Shown piece by piece: positions 46,143-57,828 of a DNA stretch of 64,000 bases. The stretch is from Albibacillus kandeliae. GTDB lineage: Bacteria; Pseudomonadota; Alphaproteobacteria; Rhodobacterales; Rhodobacteraceae. Each line of letters starts with the position of its first letter. The stretch's first letter is position 1. The notes beneath the pieces are model-generated. The model worked only from the letters and a program-made list of their open reading frames with translations. It was not told the origin of the DNA and did not search any database. The position numbers and the translations under genes were made by a program. The stretch spans positions 606,916-670,915 of the forward strand of contig NZ_QEHM01000003.1 of the NCBI RefSeq assembly GCF_003116585.1. The letters run 5' to 3'.

Positions 46143-47292
46143 GGACTGGCGGCAGGGAGGTTTCGGCCTCTACGTGCACTGGCCCTTCTGTGCCGCCAAG
46201 TGCCCCTATTGCGACTTCAACAGCCACGTCGCCCGCACCATCGACCACGCGGCTTGGCGCAATGCCTACGCGCATGAACTCGAACGCTCGGCCGCCGAAA
46301 CGCCCGGCCGCGTTCTGAACGCCATCTTCTTCGGTGGCGGTACCCCCAGCCTGATGGAACCCGAGGCCGTTGCCGCCGTGATCGAGGCGGCGGGACGGTA
46401 CTGGACGCTGGCCAACGATCTTGAAGTGACACTTGAAGCGAACCCCGGCTCTGTCGAGGCAGGACGCTTTGCCGCCTATCGCGATGCAGGCGTCAACAGG
46501 GTCTCCATGGGCATTCAGGCTCTGAATGATCGTGATCTGGCCCGGTTGGGCCGCATTCACTCGGTCGCCGAAGCCCGGGCTGCCTTTGATATCGCGCGGA
46601 ACTGCTTTGACCGGGTCAGCTTCGATCTGATCTATGCGCGGCAGGATCAGACCCTCGCCGACTGGCAGGCCGAGCTGACCGAGGCCCTGAGCATGGCAAT
46701 CGACCACATCTCGCTCTACCAGCTGACCATCGAGCAGGGCACGGCGTTTGGCGACCGCTACAACGCCGGCAAGCTGCGCGGCCTTCCACATGATGATCTG
46801 GCCGCCGACATGTATGATGCGACGCAGGACATCTGCGGGGCGCACGGCATGTCCCGCTACGAGGTGTCGAACCACTCCCGCCCCGGATCGGAATCCCGGC
46901 ACAACCTGATCTACTGGCACTATGGCGATTACATCGGGATCGGCCCCGGGGCGCATGGCCGTCTGACTGTGGGCGGAAATCGCTACGCCACCGAGGCCCC
47001 GCGAAACCCGCAGGCCTGGCTCGATGCCGTTCGGAAGGCCTCGGGAGAGTCCGAACGCACTGCGCTCAGCGGGATCGAACAGGCGCAGGAGTTCCTGATG
47101 ATGGGTCTGCGTCTGGTTGAAGGGGTTGATCCGGAGAGGTTTGCCGCCCTGGCAGGCTATCCCCTGCCCGCCAAGGCCGTTTCCGAGTTGCAGGACCTCG
47201 GCATGCTGAATGTCGGAAAAACCAACATTTCAGTTACGGATCAAGGATTTAACGTCCTGAACGCGGTATTGGGCGCCCTGCTGGCAGACTAG
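46135..47292 (+). CDS. hemW: Radical SAM heme chaperone HemW
   Basis: HemW (formerly called HemN-like) binds heme and transfers it to respiratory proteins. The 385-residue protein has the radical-SAM cluster motif HWPFCAAKCPYCDFN (CxxxCxxC) at residues about 17-28. FGGGTPSLM, EANPGS, RVSMGIQAL and the C-terminal MMGLRLVEGVD follow. It lacks the extra N-terminal residues of true coproporphyrinogen dehydrogenase HemN. The start is TTG, inside the end of rdgB. Its TAG stop overlaps the parB stop on the other strand as CTAG. Confidence 0.95.
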   Translation: MSEDWRQGGFGLYVHWPFCAAKCPYCDFNSHVARTIDHAAWRNAYAHELERSAAETPGRVLNAIFFGGGTPSLMEPEAVAAVIEAAGRYWTLANDLEVTLEANPGSVEAGRFAAYRDAGVNRVSMGIQALNDRDLARLGRIHSVAEARAAFDIARNCFDRVSFDLIYARQDQTLADWQAELTEALSMAIDHISLYQLTIEQGTAFGDRYNAGKLRGLPHDDLAADMYDATQDICGAHGMSRYEVSNHSRPGSESRHNLIYWHYGDYIGIGPGAHGRLTVGGNRYATEAPRNPQAWLDAVRKASGESERTALSGIEQAQEFLMMGLRLVEGVDPERFAALAGYPLPAKAVSELQDLGMLNVGKTNISVTDQGFNVLNAVLGALLAD

Positions 47293-48182
47293 TGTCCGCC
47301 GCTCAGAACGCGGCAAATCTCGTCAAGTTGGTCGAGGTTCTCATACTGGATCAAAATTCGGCCCCGCTCTCCGCCAGGTTCATGCGAGATGGTCACGCGC
47401 ATCCCGAGATTTGCCGACAGATCGCCCTCGAGCGCGCGGGTGTCGGCGTCCTTGTCCTCGTAGGACTTGGGCGCCTTGCTGCGCTCGCGCGGCTCCGCAT
47501 CCGACTTCTTGACCAGCGCCTCGGTCTCGCGCACCGACAGGCCTTCGCGGATGATCTTCTTCGCGAGCTCCGACGCGTTCTCGGAGGTGACAAGCGCGCG
47601 GGCATGACCCGCGGACAGCTGGCCCTCGCGCAGGAACTCCAGAACATCCTCGGGCAGGTTCAGCAGCCTCAGGAGGTTGGCAATATGGCTGCGGCTCTTG
47701 CCGAGCGCCTCGGCCAGCTTTTCCTGCGTGTGGCCGAACCGGTCCATCAGCTGACGATAGCCAGCCGCCTCCTCCACCGCGTTCAGGTCGGCCCGCTGGA
47801 TGTTCTCGATGATCGCGACCTCGAGCACCTCGGTGTCGTCGAAATCGCGCACGATCACCGGTACCTCGTGCAGCTGCGCCTGCTGCGCCGCACGCCAGCG
47901 ACGTTCACCTGCGACGATCTCGAAGTTGCCGCCTGCGACCTCGCGGACGATGAGGGGCTGGATGATCCCCTTTTCCTTCACCGAACTTGCGAGTTCGTCC
48001 AGCGCCTCCTTCGAAAAGCGGCGGCGCGGCTGATCCGGGTTCGGAACGACGCGCTCGATCGGCACCGTCAGGTCAGGCCGCCGCGGCGCCGCCGGATTTA
48101 CCCGATCTTCGGCTGTGGTCACATCCGCCATCAATGCCGATAGGCCGCGCCCCAGGCCGCGTGGTTTTGCCTTCTTGTCCAT
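47289..48182 (-). CDS. parB: Chromosome-partitioning protein ParB
   Basis: ParB is a CTPase DNA clamp that loads at parS and spreads around the origin. The 297-residue protein shows the N-terminal ParA-interacting GLGRGLSALMAD and CTP-binding motifs (IVAGERRWRAAQ, ENIQRADLNAVEEA). The helix-turn-helix (FGHTQEKLAEALGKSRSHIANLLRLL) and a C-terminal dimer domain follow. It is 20 bases downstream of parA. Two perfect parS sites lie 1.4 and 3.3 kb away. Confidence 0.98.
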   Translation of the reverse strand: MDKKAKPRGLGRGLSALMADVTTAEDRVNPAAPRRPDLTVPIERVVPNPDQPRRRFSKEALDELASSVKEKGIIQPLIVREVAGGNFEIVAGERRWRAAQQAQLHEVPVIVRDFDDTEVLEVAIIENIQRADLNAVEEAAGYRQLMDRFGHTQEKLAEALGKSRSHIANLLRLLNLPEDVLEFLREGQLSAGHARALVTSENASELAKKIIREGLSVRETEALVKKSDAEPRERSKAPKSYEDKDADTRALEGDLSANLGMRVTISHEPGGERGRILIQYENLDQLDEICRVLSGGH

Positions 48183-48202
48183 GCTCGTCTCCTCCCGCGT
48201 CG

Positions 48203-49012
48203 TTACGCCGCCGCGCGGCTGTGCTTGCTCACCAGTTCCTGCGCCAGATCGCGATAGGCCATCGCGCCCTGCGACTTGGGATCGTAGGCCAGAACCGGCA
48301 TCGCGAAGGACGGCGCCTCGCTGACCCGCACGTTGCGCGGGATCACCGTCTGGAACACCATGTCGCCAAGATTGTCGCGCGCATCCTGCTCGACCTGTTG
48401 CGAGAGGTTGTTCCGGCGGTCGTACATGGTGAGAACGATCCCCTCGATCCGCAGCTCGGGATTGGCCGACTGGCGCACCTCGCGCACAGTCAGCATCAGC
48501 TGAGACAGCCCTTCAAGCGCGAAGAATTCGCTCTGCAATGGGACGAGAACCGAGTGAGACGCAACCATTGCGTTCACCGTCAAGATATTGAGGGACGGCG
48601 GACAGTCGATCAAAATGTAGTCCCAAGCGAAGCGGTCCATCGCGACTTGCCGAAGCGCGTCGTGCAGAAGGAAACTGCGCTTCTCGTTCGAAATCAGCTC
48701 GATATCGGCCGAGCTGAGATCAACGGTAGCAGGAACGATGCTGAGCCCGTCGATCGAGGTCGGATAGATCACGTCTTCGAGCGGCGCATCGTCCAACAGG
48801 AGATCATAGGTTGTGTATTCGCGGTCGTCCCGTTCGATCCCGAACCCTGTCGAGGCGTTGCCCTGCGGATCAAGGTCCACGACGAGGACGCGGTAGCCCG
48901 ATTCCACCAGCGCGGCGGCGAGATTGATCGCCGTCGTGGTCTTGCCGACCCCGCCCTTCTGGTTTGCAACGGCAATGATTTTTGGCCCAATCGGGCGCGT
49001 CGGATCACTCAC
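48203..49012 (-). CDS. parA: Chromosome-partitioning ATPase ParA
   Basis: ParA moves ParB-parS complexes toward the cell poles. The 269-residue protein has the deviant Walker A (ANQKGGVGKTTTAINLA), VLVVDLDPQGNASTGFG, YILIDCPPSLNILT and the C-terminal AYRDLAQEL. It is placed between rsmG (8-base overlap) and parB in the usual origin-linked order. Confidence 0.98.
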   Translation of the reverse strand: MSDPTRPIGPKIIAVANQKGGVGKTTTAINLAAALVESGYRVLVVDLDPQGNASTGFGIERDDREYTTYDLLLDDAPLEDVIYPTSIDGLSIVPATVDLSSADIELISNEKRSFLLHDALRQVAMDRFAWDYILIDCPPSLNILTVNAMVASHSVLVPLQSEFFALEGLSQLMLTVREVRQSANPELRIEGIVLTMYDRRNNLSQQVEQDARDNLGDMVFQTVIPRNVRVSEAPSFAMPVLAYDPKSQGAMAYRDLAQELVSKHSRAAA

Positions 49013-49618
49013 GCGTCACTCCTTTGATCAGCAGAACCGCTGCGTCCGGTTCCGTCCAACTTGTAATTGCATCGAGGTCGAAACGCCATTCGGTTCGCGC
49101 CTCGTCGACCTCTTTTTTCCAGTTCGCCCCTTTCGGGAACACTGCCAGCCCATCGGGGGCAAGATGACGCTCGGAGAAGGCCAACAAGGCCGTCAGATCG
49201 GCCAATGCCCGCGCGGAGATGATGGCTGCGCCCTGCGGTGGCACTGCCTCGATTCTCTGAGAAATCACATTGCAGGCGACCCCGGTTTCCCGGATCGCCG
49301 TTCGCAGGAAAGCAGACTTCCTCTGATCACTCTCGATCAGGGTAAACCTGCGCTCGGGCGTGAATTCCGCGCCAAGAATCGCGACCACCAGCCCGGGAAA
49401 GCCCCCGCCGCTGCCCATATCGACCCAGCTGCCAGCCCCCTGCCCCGCCAAGCTGTGTAGCTGCGCGGAATCCACGAAGTGCCGGCTCCAGAGATCTTCC
49501 AGGCTGCGGCGCGAAACGAGGTTGATCCGTGGATTCCATTTCTTGAGGAGTTCGACGTAGGTTTCCAGCCGTTCCATTGTTTCACGTGAAACATCGAGCT
49601 GGCCGATCCGATCTCCAC

Positions 49619-49622
<4 letters not shown>
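49005..49622 (-). CDS. rsmG: 16S rRNA (guanine-N7)-methyltransferase RsmG
   Basis: RsmG methylates G527 (E. coli numbering) of 16S rRNA. The 205-residue protein has [24 protein letters not shown] and the SAM motif [18 protein letters not shown], followed by a [14 protein letters not shown] motif. Codons about 10-15 coincide with a perfect parS palindrome, here encoding VSRET. It overlaps mnmG by four bases and parA by eight. Confidence 0.96.
49578..49593. other. parS centromere site, perfect palindrome
   Basis: TGTTTCACGTGAAACA, identical to the 16-base chromosomal parS consensus. It lies within the 5' part of rsmG, 0.57 kb upstream of the parA start. Confidence 0.92.
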
Positions 49623-51487
<1,865 letters not shown>

Positions 51488-51498
51488 GTGAAACACTC

Positions 51499-52788
51499 CT
51501 ACTTGCCCAGGCAAAAGCTGGAAAAGATCTCGTCCAGAAGATCCTCGACATCGACACGTCCGACAAGAGATTCGAGGGCCATGACCCCGTGCCGCAACTC
51601 AGCTGCCGCTATATCATACTCATCAGGCCCACGCGACAGCACCTGTTTGGTCGCATCAATCGAAGCGCGCGCCCGATCCATCGCGACGCGATGCCGTTCC
51701 CGCGTTGCCAAGCTTGCCCTGCCAGAGCGCTTTGACAGTTCCGATGTCAGGTCCGCGACCAGCGTCTCCAGCCCTTGCCCCGTCACACCCGAAATCGCCC
51801 CAGCCCGATCGGACCGCTTGTCGGCCTTGGAGAGCAGAACGATATCGCCTGGCTGCCGCTCCATCTCGAGACGCTCGCCTTCGTCCTCAATCAGGAAAAC
51901 GCGGATATCTGCCGCCTGCGCCCGTTCTCGCGCGAGAGCGATTCCGATTTTCTCCACTTCGTCCGAAGCCTCTCGCAGCCCCGCCGTATCCATCAGCGTG
52001 ACGGCCAGACCACCGAGGTCCATCCGAACCTCGATGATGTCGCGCGTTGTTCCCGCATACTCGGAGGTGATCGCTGCCTGCCGACCCGCCAAAGCGTTCA
52101 GCAACGTGGATTTCCCGACGTTCGGAGCACCGACGATCGCGACTTCAAAGCCCTGACGTATCCGTTCCGCCATGCCGACGCCCTCCGACAGCCGCGCGAG
52201 GTCGGCCGCCACACGGTCGAGCAATTCGCCCACCTCAGGCGTGACATCGACAGGAACATCCTCATCGGCAAAATCTATCACCGCCTCAATCAGGGCCGAG
52301 GCGCGGATCAGGTCGCGACGCCAGGAGTCCACTCGCCGACCGAGATCGCCGGACAGCACCCGCATCGCCTGCGTGCGCTGCGCCTCGGTTTCGGCGTCGA
52401 TAAGGTCGGCAAGGCCTTCGACCTGCGCGAGGTCCATCTTGCCGTTCTCGAGCGCGCGGCGGGTGAATTCACCGGGTTCAGCCAGCCGAACGCCAGCAAA
52501 GCCGGACAACTCGGCAGACACCGCCGAAACCGCTGCCACGCTGCCGTGCAGATGAAACTCGACCACGTCCTCGCCGGTAAAACTGCCCGGCCCGGGAAAA
52601 GCGAGCACGAGCGCCTGGTCCAATATGGCGCCGGACCGGTCGCGCAGCTGGCGCAGGCCCATGCCCCTCCCCTGATGAGCGGCGCCGGTCAGCTCTCGTG
52701 CAGTTGTAAACGCCTCCGGACCCGAGACCCGGATGACGGCAACGCCGGCTTTGCCCGGCGCGCTGGCCAGGGCGAAGATGGTATCCAT
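51499..52788 (-). CDS. mnmE: tRNA modification GTPase MnmE
   Basis: MnmE is the GTPase partner of MnmG. The 429-residue protein has the N-terminal tetrahydrofolate-binding domain ([38 protein letters not shown]) and a G domain ([42 protein letters not shown]). The C-terminal FCLGK carries the catalytic Cys. It is followed by mnmG after 11 bases and preceded by rho. Confidence 0.97.
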   Translation of the reverse strand: MDTIFALASAPGKAGVAVIRVSGPEAFTTARELTGAAHQGRGMGLRQLRDRSGAILDQALVLAFPGPGSFTGEDVVEFHLHGSVAAVSAVSAELSGFAGVRLAEPGEFTRRALENGKMDLAQVEGLADLIDAETEAQRTQAMRVLSGDLGRRVDSWRRDLIRASALIEAVIDFADEDVPVDVTPEVGELLDRVAADLARLSEGVGMAERIRQGFEVAIVGAPNVGKSTLLNALAGRQAAITSEYAGTTRDIIEVRMDLGGLAVTLMDTAGLREASDEVEKIGIALARERAQAADIRVFLIEDEGERLEMERQPGDIVLLSKADKRSDRAGAISGVTGQGLETLVADLTSELSKRSGRASLATRERHRVAMDRARASIDATKQVLSRGPDEYDIAAAELRHGVMALESLVGRVDVEDLLDEIFSSFCLGK

Positions 52789-52816
52789 GTCCCGCTCCGG
52801 TATCTCCGGACCGACC

Positions 52817-54094
52817 TCAGGTATTCATCGAGTCGAAGAATTCGCCGTTGGTCTTGGTCTGCTTCAGCTTGGAAATCAGGAATTCGATGGCATCCGTCGT
52901 CCCCATAGGGTTCAGGATGCGGCGCAGAACGAAGGTTTTCTGGAGATCGCCCTTGTCGACCAGCAGGTCCTCTTTCCGCGTGCCGGACTTGAGGATGTCG
53001 ATGGCCGGGAACACGCGCTTATCCGCGATCTTGCGGTCCAGCACGAGTTCCGAGTTACCGGTCCCCTTGAATTCTTCGAAGATGACTTCGTCCATGCGCG
53101 AGCCGGTGTCGATCAGCGCTGTCGCGATGATGGTCAGCGAGCCGCCTTCCTCGATATTCCGGGCCGCACCGAAGAACCGCTTCGGCCGCTGCAGCGCGTT
53201 GGCATCCACACCACCGGTCAGAACCTTGCCCGAGGACGGCACCACGGTGTTGAATGCCCTACCAAGTCTGGTGATCGAGTCGAGAAGGATAACAACATCT
53301 CGCTTGTGTTCGACCAGCCGCTTGGCTTTCTCGATCACCATTTCCGAAACCGCAACGTGCCGCGTTGCCGGTTCGTCGAAGGTCGAGGAGATCACCTCGC
53401 CCTTCACGCTGCGCTGCATATCGGTGACTTCTTCCGGACGTTCGTCGATCAGCAGGACGATCAGGTAGCACTCCGGGTGGTTCTTCTCGATCGAGTGAGC
53501 GATGTTCTGCAGGATCACCGTCTTACCGGTCCGCGGCGGGGCCACGATCAGCGACCGCTGGCCCTTCCCGATCGGCGCGACCAAGTCGATGATGCGCGCG
53601 GTGCGGTCCTTGATGGTCGGATCCTCGATCTCCATCTTCAGGCGCTCATCCGGGTAGAGCGGCGTGAGGTTGTCGAAGGCGATCTTGTGCTTGGCGCCTT
53701 CCGGGTCCTCGAAGTTGATCTTCGACACGTTGGTCAGCGCGAAGTAACGCTCGTTGTCGTCCGGCGCCTTGATCTGGCCTTCAATGGTATCACCAGTGCG
53801 GAGGCTGTACTGGCGGATCATGTCGGGCGAGACATAGATGTCGTCCGGACCCGGCAGGTAGTTCGCCTCGGTCGACCGCAGGAAGCCGAAACCGTCCTGC
53901 AGCACTTCCAGCACGCCATCCCCGGAGATCTCCCAGCCCTCATCCGCGCGTTCGCGGAGAATCTGGAACATCATCTCGCCCTTGCGCATGGTCGAGGCGT
54001 TCTCGATCTCCAGTTCCTCTGCCATGGCCAACAGGTCCTGCGGGCTCTTCGCCTTCAGGTCGGACAGGTTCAGGGACTCAAGCTCTTGGGTCAT
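52817..54094 (-). CDS. rho: Transcription termination factor Rho
   Basis: Rho is the hexameric RNA helicase of factor-dependent termination. The 425-residue protein has the N-terminal Rho-N domain ([21 protein letters not shown]) and the cold-shock RNA-binding domain ([17 protein letters not shown]). The ATPase has [21 protein letters not shown] and [16 protein letters not shown] chose the ATG at 54094 ([14 protein letters not shown]), since the longer frame adds 21 residues unlike Rho. Confidence 0.97.
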   Translation of the reverse strand: MTQELESLNLSDLKAKSPQDLLAMAEELEIENASTMRKGEMMFQILRERADEGWEISGDGVLEVLQDGFGFLRSTEANYLPGPDDIYVSPDMIRQYSLRTGDTIEGQIKAPDDNERYFALTNVSKINFEDPEGAKHKIAFDNLTPLYPDERLKMEIEDPTIKDRTARIIDLVAPIGKGQRSLIVAPPRTGKTVILQNIAHSIEKNHPECYLIVLLIDERPEEVTDMQRSVKGEVISSTFDEPATRHVAVSEMVIEKAKRLVEHKRDVVILLDSITRLGRAFNTVVPSSGKVLTGGVDANALQRPKRFFGAARNIEEGGSLTIIATALIDTGSRMDEVIFEEFKGTGNSELVLDRKIADKRVFPAIDILKSGTRKEDLLVDKGDLQKTFVLRRILNPMGTTDAIEFLISKLKQTKTNGEFFDSMNT

Positions 54095-54219
54095 GATGGT
54101 GCAGCCTTCGCACGGCCCAGCATGTGGGCCTGAATATGTTGGTCTTGGGAAAAACACTTTACCCGGACGGGCAGGTTGGCCGTGTATCTAGTGACTCTCC
54201 GTTCCCGAGTCAAACCCGC

Positions 54220-54666
54220 TCAGAACCGGACGACCACGGAAATGACGATGATTGCCATCAGGATCGTCGGCAATTCGTTCATCATGCGGTACTGCCGCCC
54301 CGTCACCCGGTTTCGGCCAGCCACGAAATCCTTGCGGCGGCGGCCCAACCAGTGGTGGTACCACGTCATGACAAGTACGGCGCCCGCCTTGGTCCAGGGC
54401 CAAGTATAGCCCCAGTCGACGACGCCCGGGGTGAACACCAGGCATAGCCCGAAGACCCAGGTCGCGATCATCGCGGGATTCATGATCGCCCGGAGCAGTT
54501 TGACTTCCATGACTTCAAAGACCAGGCCCAGCGCCTCGGTCTCGGCCTTCTCGACGTGATAGACAAAGAGGCGCGGCAGATAGAACAGCCCGGCCATCCA
54601 GGCGATCACCGACATGATGTGAAAGGCCTTGGTCCAGGGATAGAGCGAGATCAGGAAGTCCGTCAT
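54220..54666 (-). CDS. hemJ: Protoporphyrinogen oxidase HemJ
   Basis: HemJ is the membrane protoporphyrinogen IX oxidase used by many alphaproteobacteria. The 148-residue protein has four predicted membrane helices. HIMSVIAWMAGLFYLPRLFVYH carries the essential His, and MTWYHHWLG and NELPTILMAIIVISVV follow. It is the gene next to the presumed origin on the left, 125 bases ahead of rho. Confidence 0.94.
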   Translation of the reverse strand: MTDFLISLYPWTKAFHIMSVIAWMAGLFYLPRLFVYHVEKAETEALGLVFEVMEVKLLRAIMNPAMIATWVFGLCLVFTPGVVDWGYTWPWTKAGAVLVMTWYHHWLGRRRKDFVAGRNRVTGRQYRMMNELPTILMAIIVISVVVRF

Positions 54667-55074
54667 GGCAGGGTCCGGGTCAGGGGCGTGACCTTCCTAC
54701 TAATAAGAAAAAGAAGAAGAAAGATTGTTGATGTTTGTAGGCAGCCCGGAACCTGTGGATTATCGTTCTCTCCGTCTCTTGTCCCCAGACAGGGAGGCTT
54801 GGGACAAAATTTCATCACGTCGCGTGGATAGAAAATTAGTTAATTTTTTACAGACGCTTATGGCTGATTCTCTCGTTAAAGTTGTGTGTATATGTCGGGA
54901 AAAACTTTCAGATCCGCGCTTAGGTCACAGGTTCGCGGTTATTCTTCTCCACGCAGGACGACTCCCCGGCAAGGCCGCTGAGGCGCCGGGTTTATCCGAG
55001 GTGGTTGCGATGACTCTCAAAACTCCTACAAACGCTCCCGGTTCCGTACCTGCTTTCTTCCGTGAGTTATCCCC
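54667..55074. other. Candidate chromosomal replication origin (oriC)
   Basis: This 408-base gap is far more AT-rich than its surroundings. It holds a purine run near 54700-54724 and the stretch AAAATTAGTTAATTTTTTA near 54832-54850. DnaA-box-like 9-mers (consensus TTATCCACA) are TGTGGATTA at 54755 (8/9, reverse), CGTGGATAG at 54823 (7/9, reverse), TTCTCCACG at 54945 (7/9) and TTATCCCCA at 55067 (8/9). Genes diverge from it on both sides, and parAB and parS are close by. The maf-aroE-coaE-dnaQ-secB block also borders the origin side in Caulobacter. No long open frame is convincing. The origin role is inferred. Confidence 0.75.
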
Positions 55075-55674
55075 ATGAGTGACCCAATCATCCTCGCCTC
55101 CGGCTCCCAGATCAGGGCCCAGATGCTGACGAATGCAGCAGTACCATTCGAGGTCATGGTCGCACGCGTTGATGAACAAGCGGTTAAGGCGGCTCTACTG
55201 GCAGAGCAGGCCAGCCCACGAGACATTGCCGACGCACTTGCCGAACTGAAGGCGCGCAAGATCAGCGACAAGCGACCGGGTGCGCTGGTGCTCGGGTGCG
55301 ACCAGGTTCTCGATTTTCGTGGTAGGCTGCTGTCCAAGCCGGAGTCGCCGGACGAAGCGTTTGATCAGCTCTCTGAAATGCGGGGCGACCGGCACAGTCT
55401 TTTGTCAGCTGCTGTCATCGTGGAAAACGGCCAGCCGATCTGGCGTCACGTGGGCCAGGTGCGGCTGAGAATGCGCGAGGTGTCTGACGGCTACCTGCAG
55501 GACTACATCGCGCGGAACTGGGAGAGCATCCGGCACGCCGTTGGGGGCTACAAGCTCGAGGAAGAAGGGGTGCGGCTGTTTAGCGGCATTGACGGCGACT
55601 ACTTTAACGTTTTGGGTCTGCCCCTGATCGAGTTACTCAACTACCTGTCACTCAGAGGAGCGATAGCCACATGA
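55075..55674 (+). CDS. Maf family nucleotide pyrophosphatase
   Basis: The 199-residue protein starts MSDPIILASGSQIRAQMLTNA and contains VDEQAVKAAL, VLGCDQVL and the GGYKLEEEGVRLFSGIDGDYFNVLGLPL region. Maf proteins hydrolyse modified or non-canonical nucleotides and are linked to division control in some bacteria. It is the first gene to the right of the presumed origin. A DnaA-box-like TTATCCCCA touches its start codon. It overlaps aroE by four bases. Confidence 0.93.
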   Translation: MSDPIILASGSQIRAQMLTNAAVPFEVMVARVDEQAVKAALLAEQASPRDIADALAELKARKISDKRPGALVLGCDQVLDFRGRLLSKPESPDEAFDQLSEMRGDRHSLLSAAVIVENGQPIWRHVGQVRLRMREVSDGYLQDYIARNWESIRHAVGGYKLEEEGVRLFSGIDGDYFNVLGLPLIELLNYLSLRGAIAT

Positions 55675-56501
55675 CCTTGCCGAAAATACCCCTGGCCGGT
55701 GTCATCGGTTCGCCCATCGCCCATTCCAAGTCCCCCCTGCTCCACCGTCACTGGTTGCGCACCCTTGGGCTGCCGGGGTTCTACATTCCCATGGATGTGA
55801 CCCATGCCGATCTGGAACAGGTGATCCGGACCCTGCCGAAGATGGGATTCGTCGGCGTCAACATCACAGTTCCGCATAAGGAAACGGTGATGGCCATCGC
55901 GGACCAGATCACCGACCGGGCCACGCTGATCGGGGCTGCGAACACGTTGATCTTTCGCAGCGATGGCAAGATCCACGCCGACAATACCGATGGGTACGGG
56001 TTTATCGAAAACCTGAGGGTGAACGCGCCGAACTGGGCCCCGCGCGAGGGCGCGGCCTGTGTCTTTGGTGCCGGCGGTGCTGCGCGCGCGGTCATCGCGG
56101 CGCTTTCCGATGCCGGCGTGCCCGAGATCCTGCTGGCGAACCGGACCCGGCCCCGTGCGGAAAAGCTGAAGGACGATTTTGGCAAGCGGGTGCGCGTCGT
56201 AGACTGGGTGCAGGCCGGGAACATGCTGGACGAGGCGACGCTGGTGGTGAACACCACCTCTCTCGGGATGGTCGGTAAACCCGACCTGCGCGTTCCGCTC
56301 GACGGGTTGCGCCCCGACATGGTGGTGACCGACCTCGTCTACAATCCGCTCAAGACCAGCCTTCTTGCCGAAGCCGAGCGCGTGGGCTGCACGGTCGTCG
56401 ATGGCCTTGGGATGCTGATCTACCAGGCCCTTCCCGGGTTCGAGCGGTGGTTTGGCCAGCGCCCGGAGGTGGACGATGCCACGCGGGCGGCGATCCTCTG
56501 A
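55671..56501 (+). CDS. aroE: Shikimate dehydrogenase
   Basis: AroE reduces 3-dehydroshikimate with NADPH in aromatic amino-acid synthesis. The 276-residue protein has GVIGSPIAHSKSPLLH, NITVPHKETVM with the catalytic Lys, NTDGYGF, VFGAGGAARAVIAAL, NRTRPRAEKL and VVDGLGMLIYQ. It overlaps maf by four bases and coaE by one (TGATG). Confidence 0.97.
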   Translation: MTLPKIPLAGVIGSPIAHSKSPLLHRHWLRTLGLPGFYIPMDVTHADLEQVIRTLPKMGFVGVNITVPHKETVMAIADQITDRATLIGAANTLIFRSDGKIHADNTDGYGFIENLRVNAPNWAPREGAACVFGAGGAARAVIAALSDAGVPEILLANRTRPRAEKLKDDFGKRVRVVDWVQAGNMLDEATLVVNTTSLGMVGKPDLRVPLDGLRPDMVVTDLVYNPLKTSLLAEAERVGCTVVDGLGMLIYQALPGFERWFGQRPEVDDATRAAIL

Positions 56502-57094
56502 TGGCGTTCCTTCTCGGCCTGACCGGATCCATCGGCATGGGAAAAAGCACGACGGCCAAGCTCTTTGCCGAGATGGGTCTCGATGTCTGGGATGCGGATG
56601 CGGCGGTGCACCGCCTCTATTCCAAAGGGGGTGCCGCGGTGGCGCCGCTCGCCGCGCTGTTTCCGGATGCCCTTTCTGACGGAGCGATTGATCGTGGGGC
56701 GCTGAAACGCATCATCGCAGCGGATCCCGGCGCGCTGAAGCGGATCGAAGGCGTCGTGCATCCGCTCGTGGGCGAGGATCGGGAGCGCTTCAAGGCTAAC
56801 GCGAGTTCCGACATCATCGTCTTCGATATTCCGCTGATCTTCGAAACCGGCGGCGAGAGACGGATGGACGCAGTCGCGACGGTTTCGGTCGATGCCGAGA
56901 CACAGGAACGCCGTGTCCTCGAGCGAGGCACCATGACCCGAGAGCAGTTCGAGCTGATCCGGTCCAAGCAGGTGCCGGACGCCATAAAGCGCGAAAAGTC
57001 GGACTATGTGATCATCACCGACACCATGGACCATGCGCGCCAGCAGGTGCAGGATGTGATCGCGGACATCAGAAGGAAACTGGCCCATGCGTGA
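56501..57094 (+). CDS. coaE: Dephospho-CoA kinase
   Basis: CoaE phosphorylates dephospho-CoA, the last step of CoA synthesis. The 197-residue protein has the P-loop [41 protein letters not shown] and [12 protein letters not shown]. The start is the ATG sharing a base with the aroE stop; an in-frame upstream ATG adds 18 unrelated residues. It overlaps dnaQ by eight bases. Confidence 0.96.
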   Translation: MAFLLGLTGSIGMGKSTTAKLFAEMGLDVWDADAAVHRLYSKGGAAVAPLAALFPDALSDGAIDRGALKRIIAADPGALKRIEGVVHPLVGEDRERFKANASSDIIVFDIPLIFETGGERRMDAVATVSVDAETQERRVLERGTMTREQFELIRSKQVPDAIKREKSDYVIITDTMDHARQQVQDVIADIRRKLAHA

Positions 57095-57776
57095 GATCGT
57101 GCTCGATACCGAAACCACCGGATTCGACCCAGAGTCCGGCGACCGGATCGTCGAGATCGGCGGTGTGGAGCTGTTCAACCACGTGGCGACGGGCAACACC
57201 TATCACCAGTACATCAACCCCGAGCGCGACATGCCGCAGGAAGCGTTCGAGGTGCACGGGCTGTCGATCGACTTTCTCAGGGACAAACCGAAGTTTGCCG
57301 AGATCGGGCAGGCGTTCCTCGATTTCGTGGGGGATGCCAAGCTGGTCATCCACAACGCGGCCTTCGACATCAAGTTCCTGAACGCCGAACTGCGCTGGAT
57401 GGGCCTGCCGCAGATTCCGTGGGAGCAGGCCATCGACACGCTGGCCATCGCGCGCAAGAGATTTCCGGGCTCTCCGGCCTCGCTCGACGCGCTCTGCCGC
57501 CGCTTCGGGATCGACAACTCCTCGCGGACGCTGCACGGCGCGCTTCTCGACTCCGAGATCCTTGCCGATGTCTACCTTGAACTGATCGGGGGCAGACAGC
57601 CCGACTTTGCCCTGTCGACGGCCACGCAAAGCAGTGTGGGTGACGATGGGCCCGCATGGCGACCTTCGCCGCGTCCGTCGCCCCTGCCCTCGCGATTGAG
57701 CGAGGCCGAGAAGGCGGCGCATGACGCCTTTACCGCCAAGCTTGGCGAAAACGCACTCTGGACCAAGATGGCATGA
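57087..57776 (+). CDS. dnaQ: DNA polymerase III epsilon subunit (3'-5' exonuclease)
   Basis: DnaQ is the proofreading exonuclease of the replicative polymerase. The 229-residue protein has Exo I ([12 protein letters not shown]), Exo II ([13 protein letters not shown]) and Exo III ([18 protein letters not shown]), with a short C-terminal tail that would bind the alpha subunit. It ends the rightward maf-aroE-coaE-dnaQ unit leading away from the origin. Confidence 0.97.
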   Translation: MREIVLDTETTGFDPESGDRIVEIGGVELFNHVATGNTYHQYINPERDMPQEAFEVHGLSIDFLRDKPKFAEIGQAFLDFVGDAKLVIHNAAFDIKFLNAELRWMGLPQIPWEQAIDTLAIARKRFPGSPASLDALCRRFGIDNSSRTLHGALLDSEILADVYLELIGGRQPDFALSTATQSSVGDDGPAWRPSPRPSPLPSRLSEAEKAAHDAFTAKLGENALWTKMA

Positions 57777-57815
57777 AAAAACCCCGCCCGGGCGGCTGCC
57801 CGGGGCGGGGTTCCG
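57776..57815 (-). terminator. Strong hairpin terminator between dnaQ and secB
   Basis: Minus strand AACCCCGCCCCGGGC-agcc-GCCCGGGCGGGGTT followed by a T-run; on the plus strand the same stem has no U-tract. It mainly serves secB and may also stop dnaQ transcripts. Confidence 0.85.
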
Positions 57816-57828
57816 GAATTCGTCAGTC

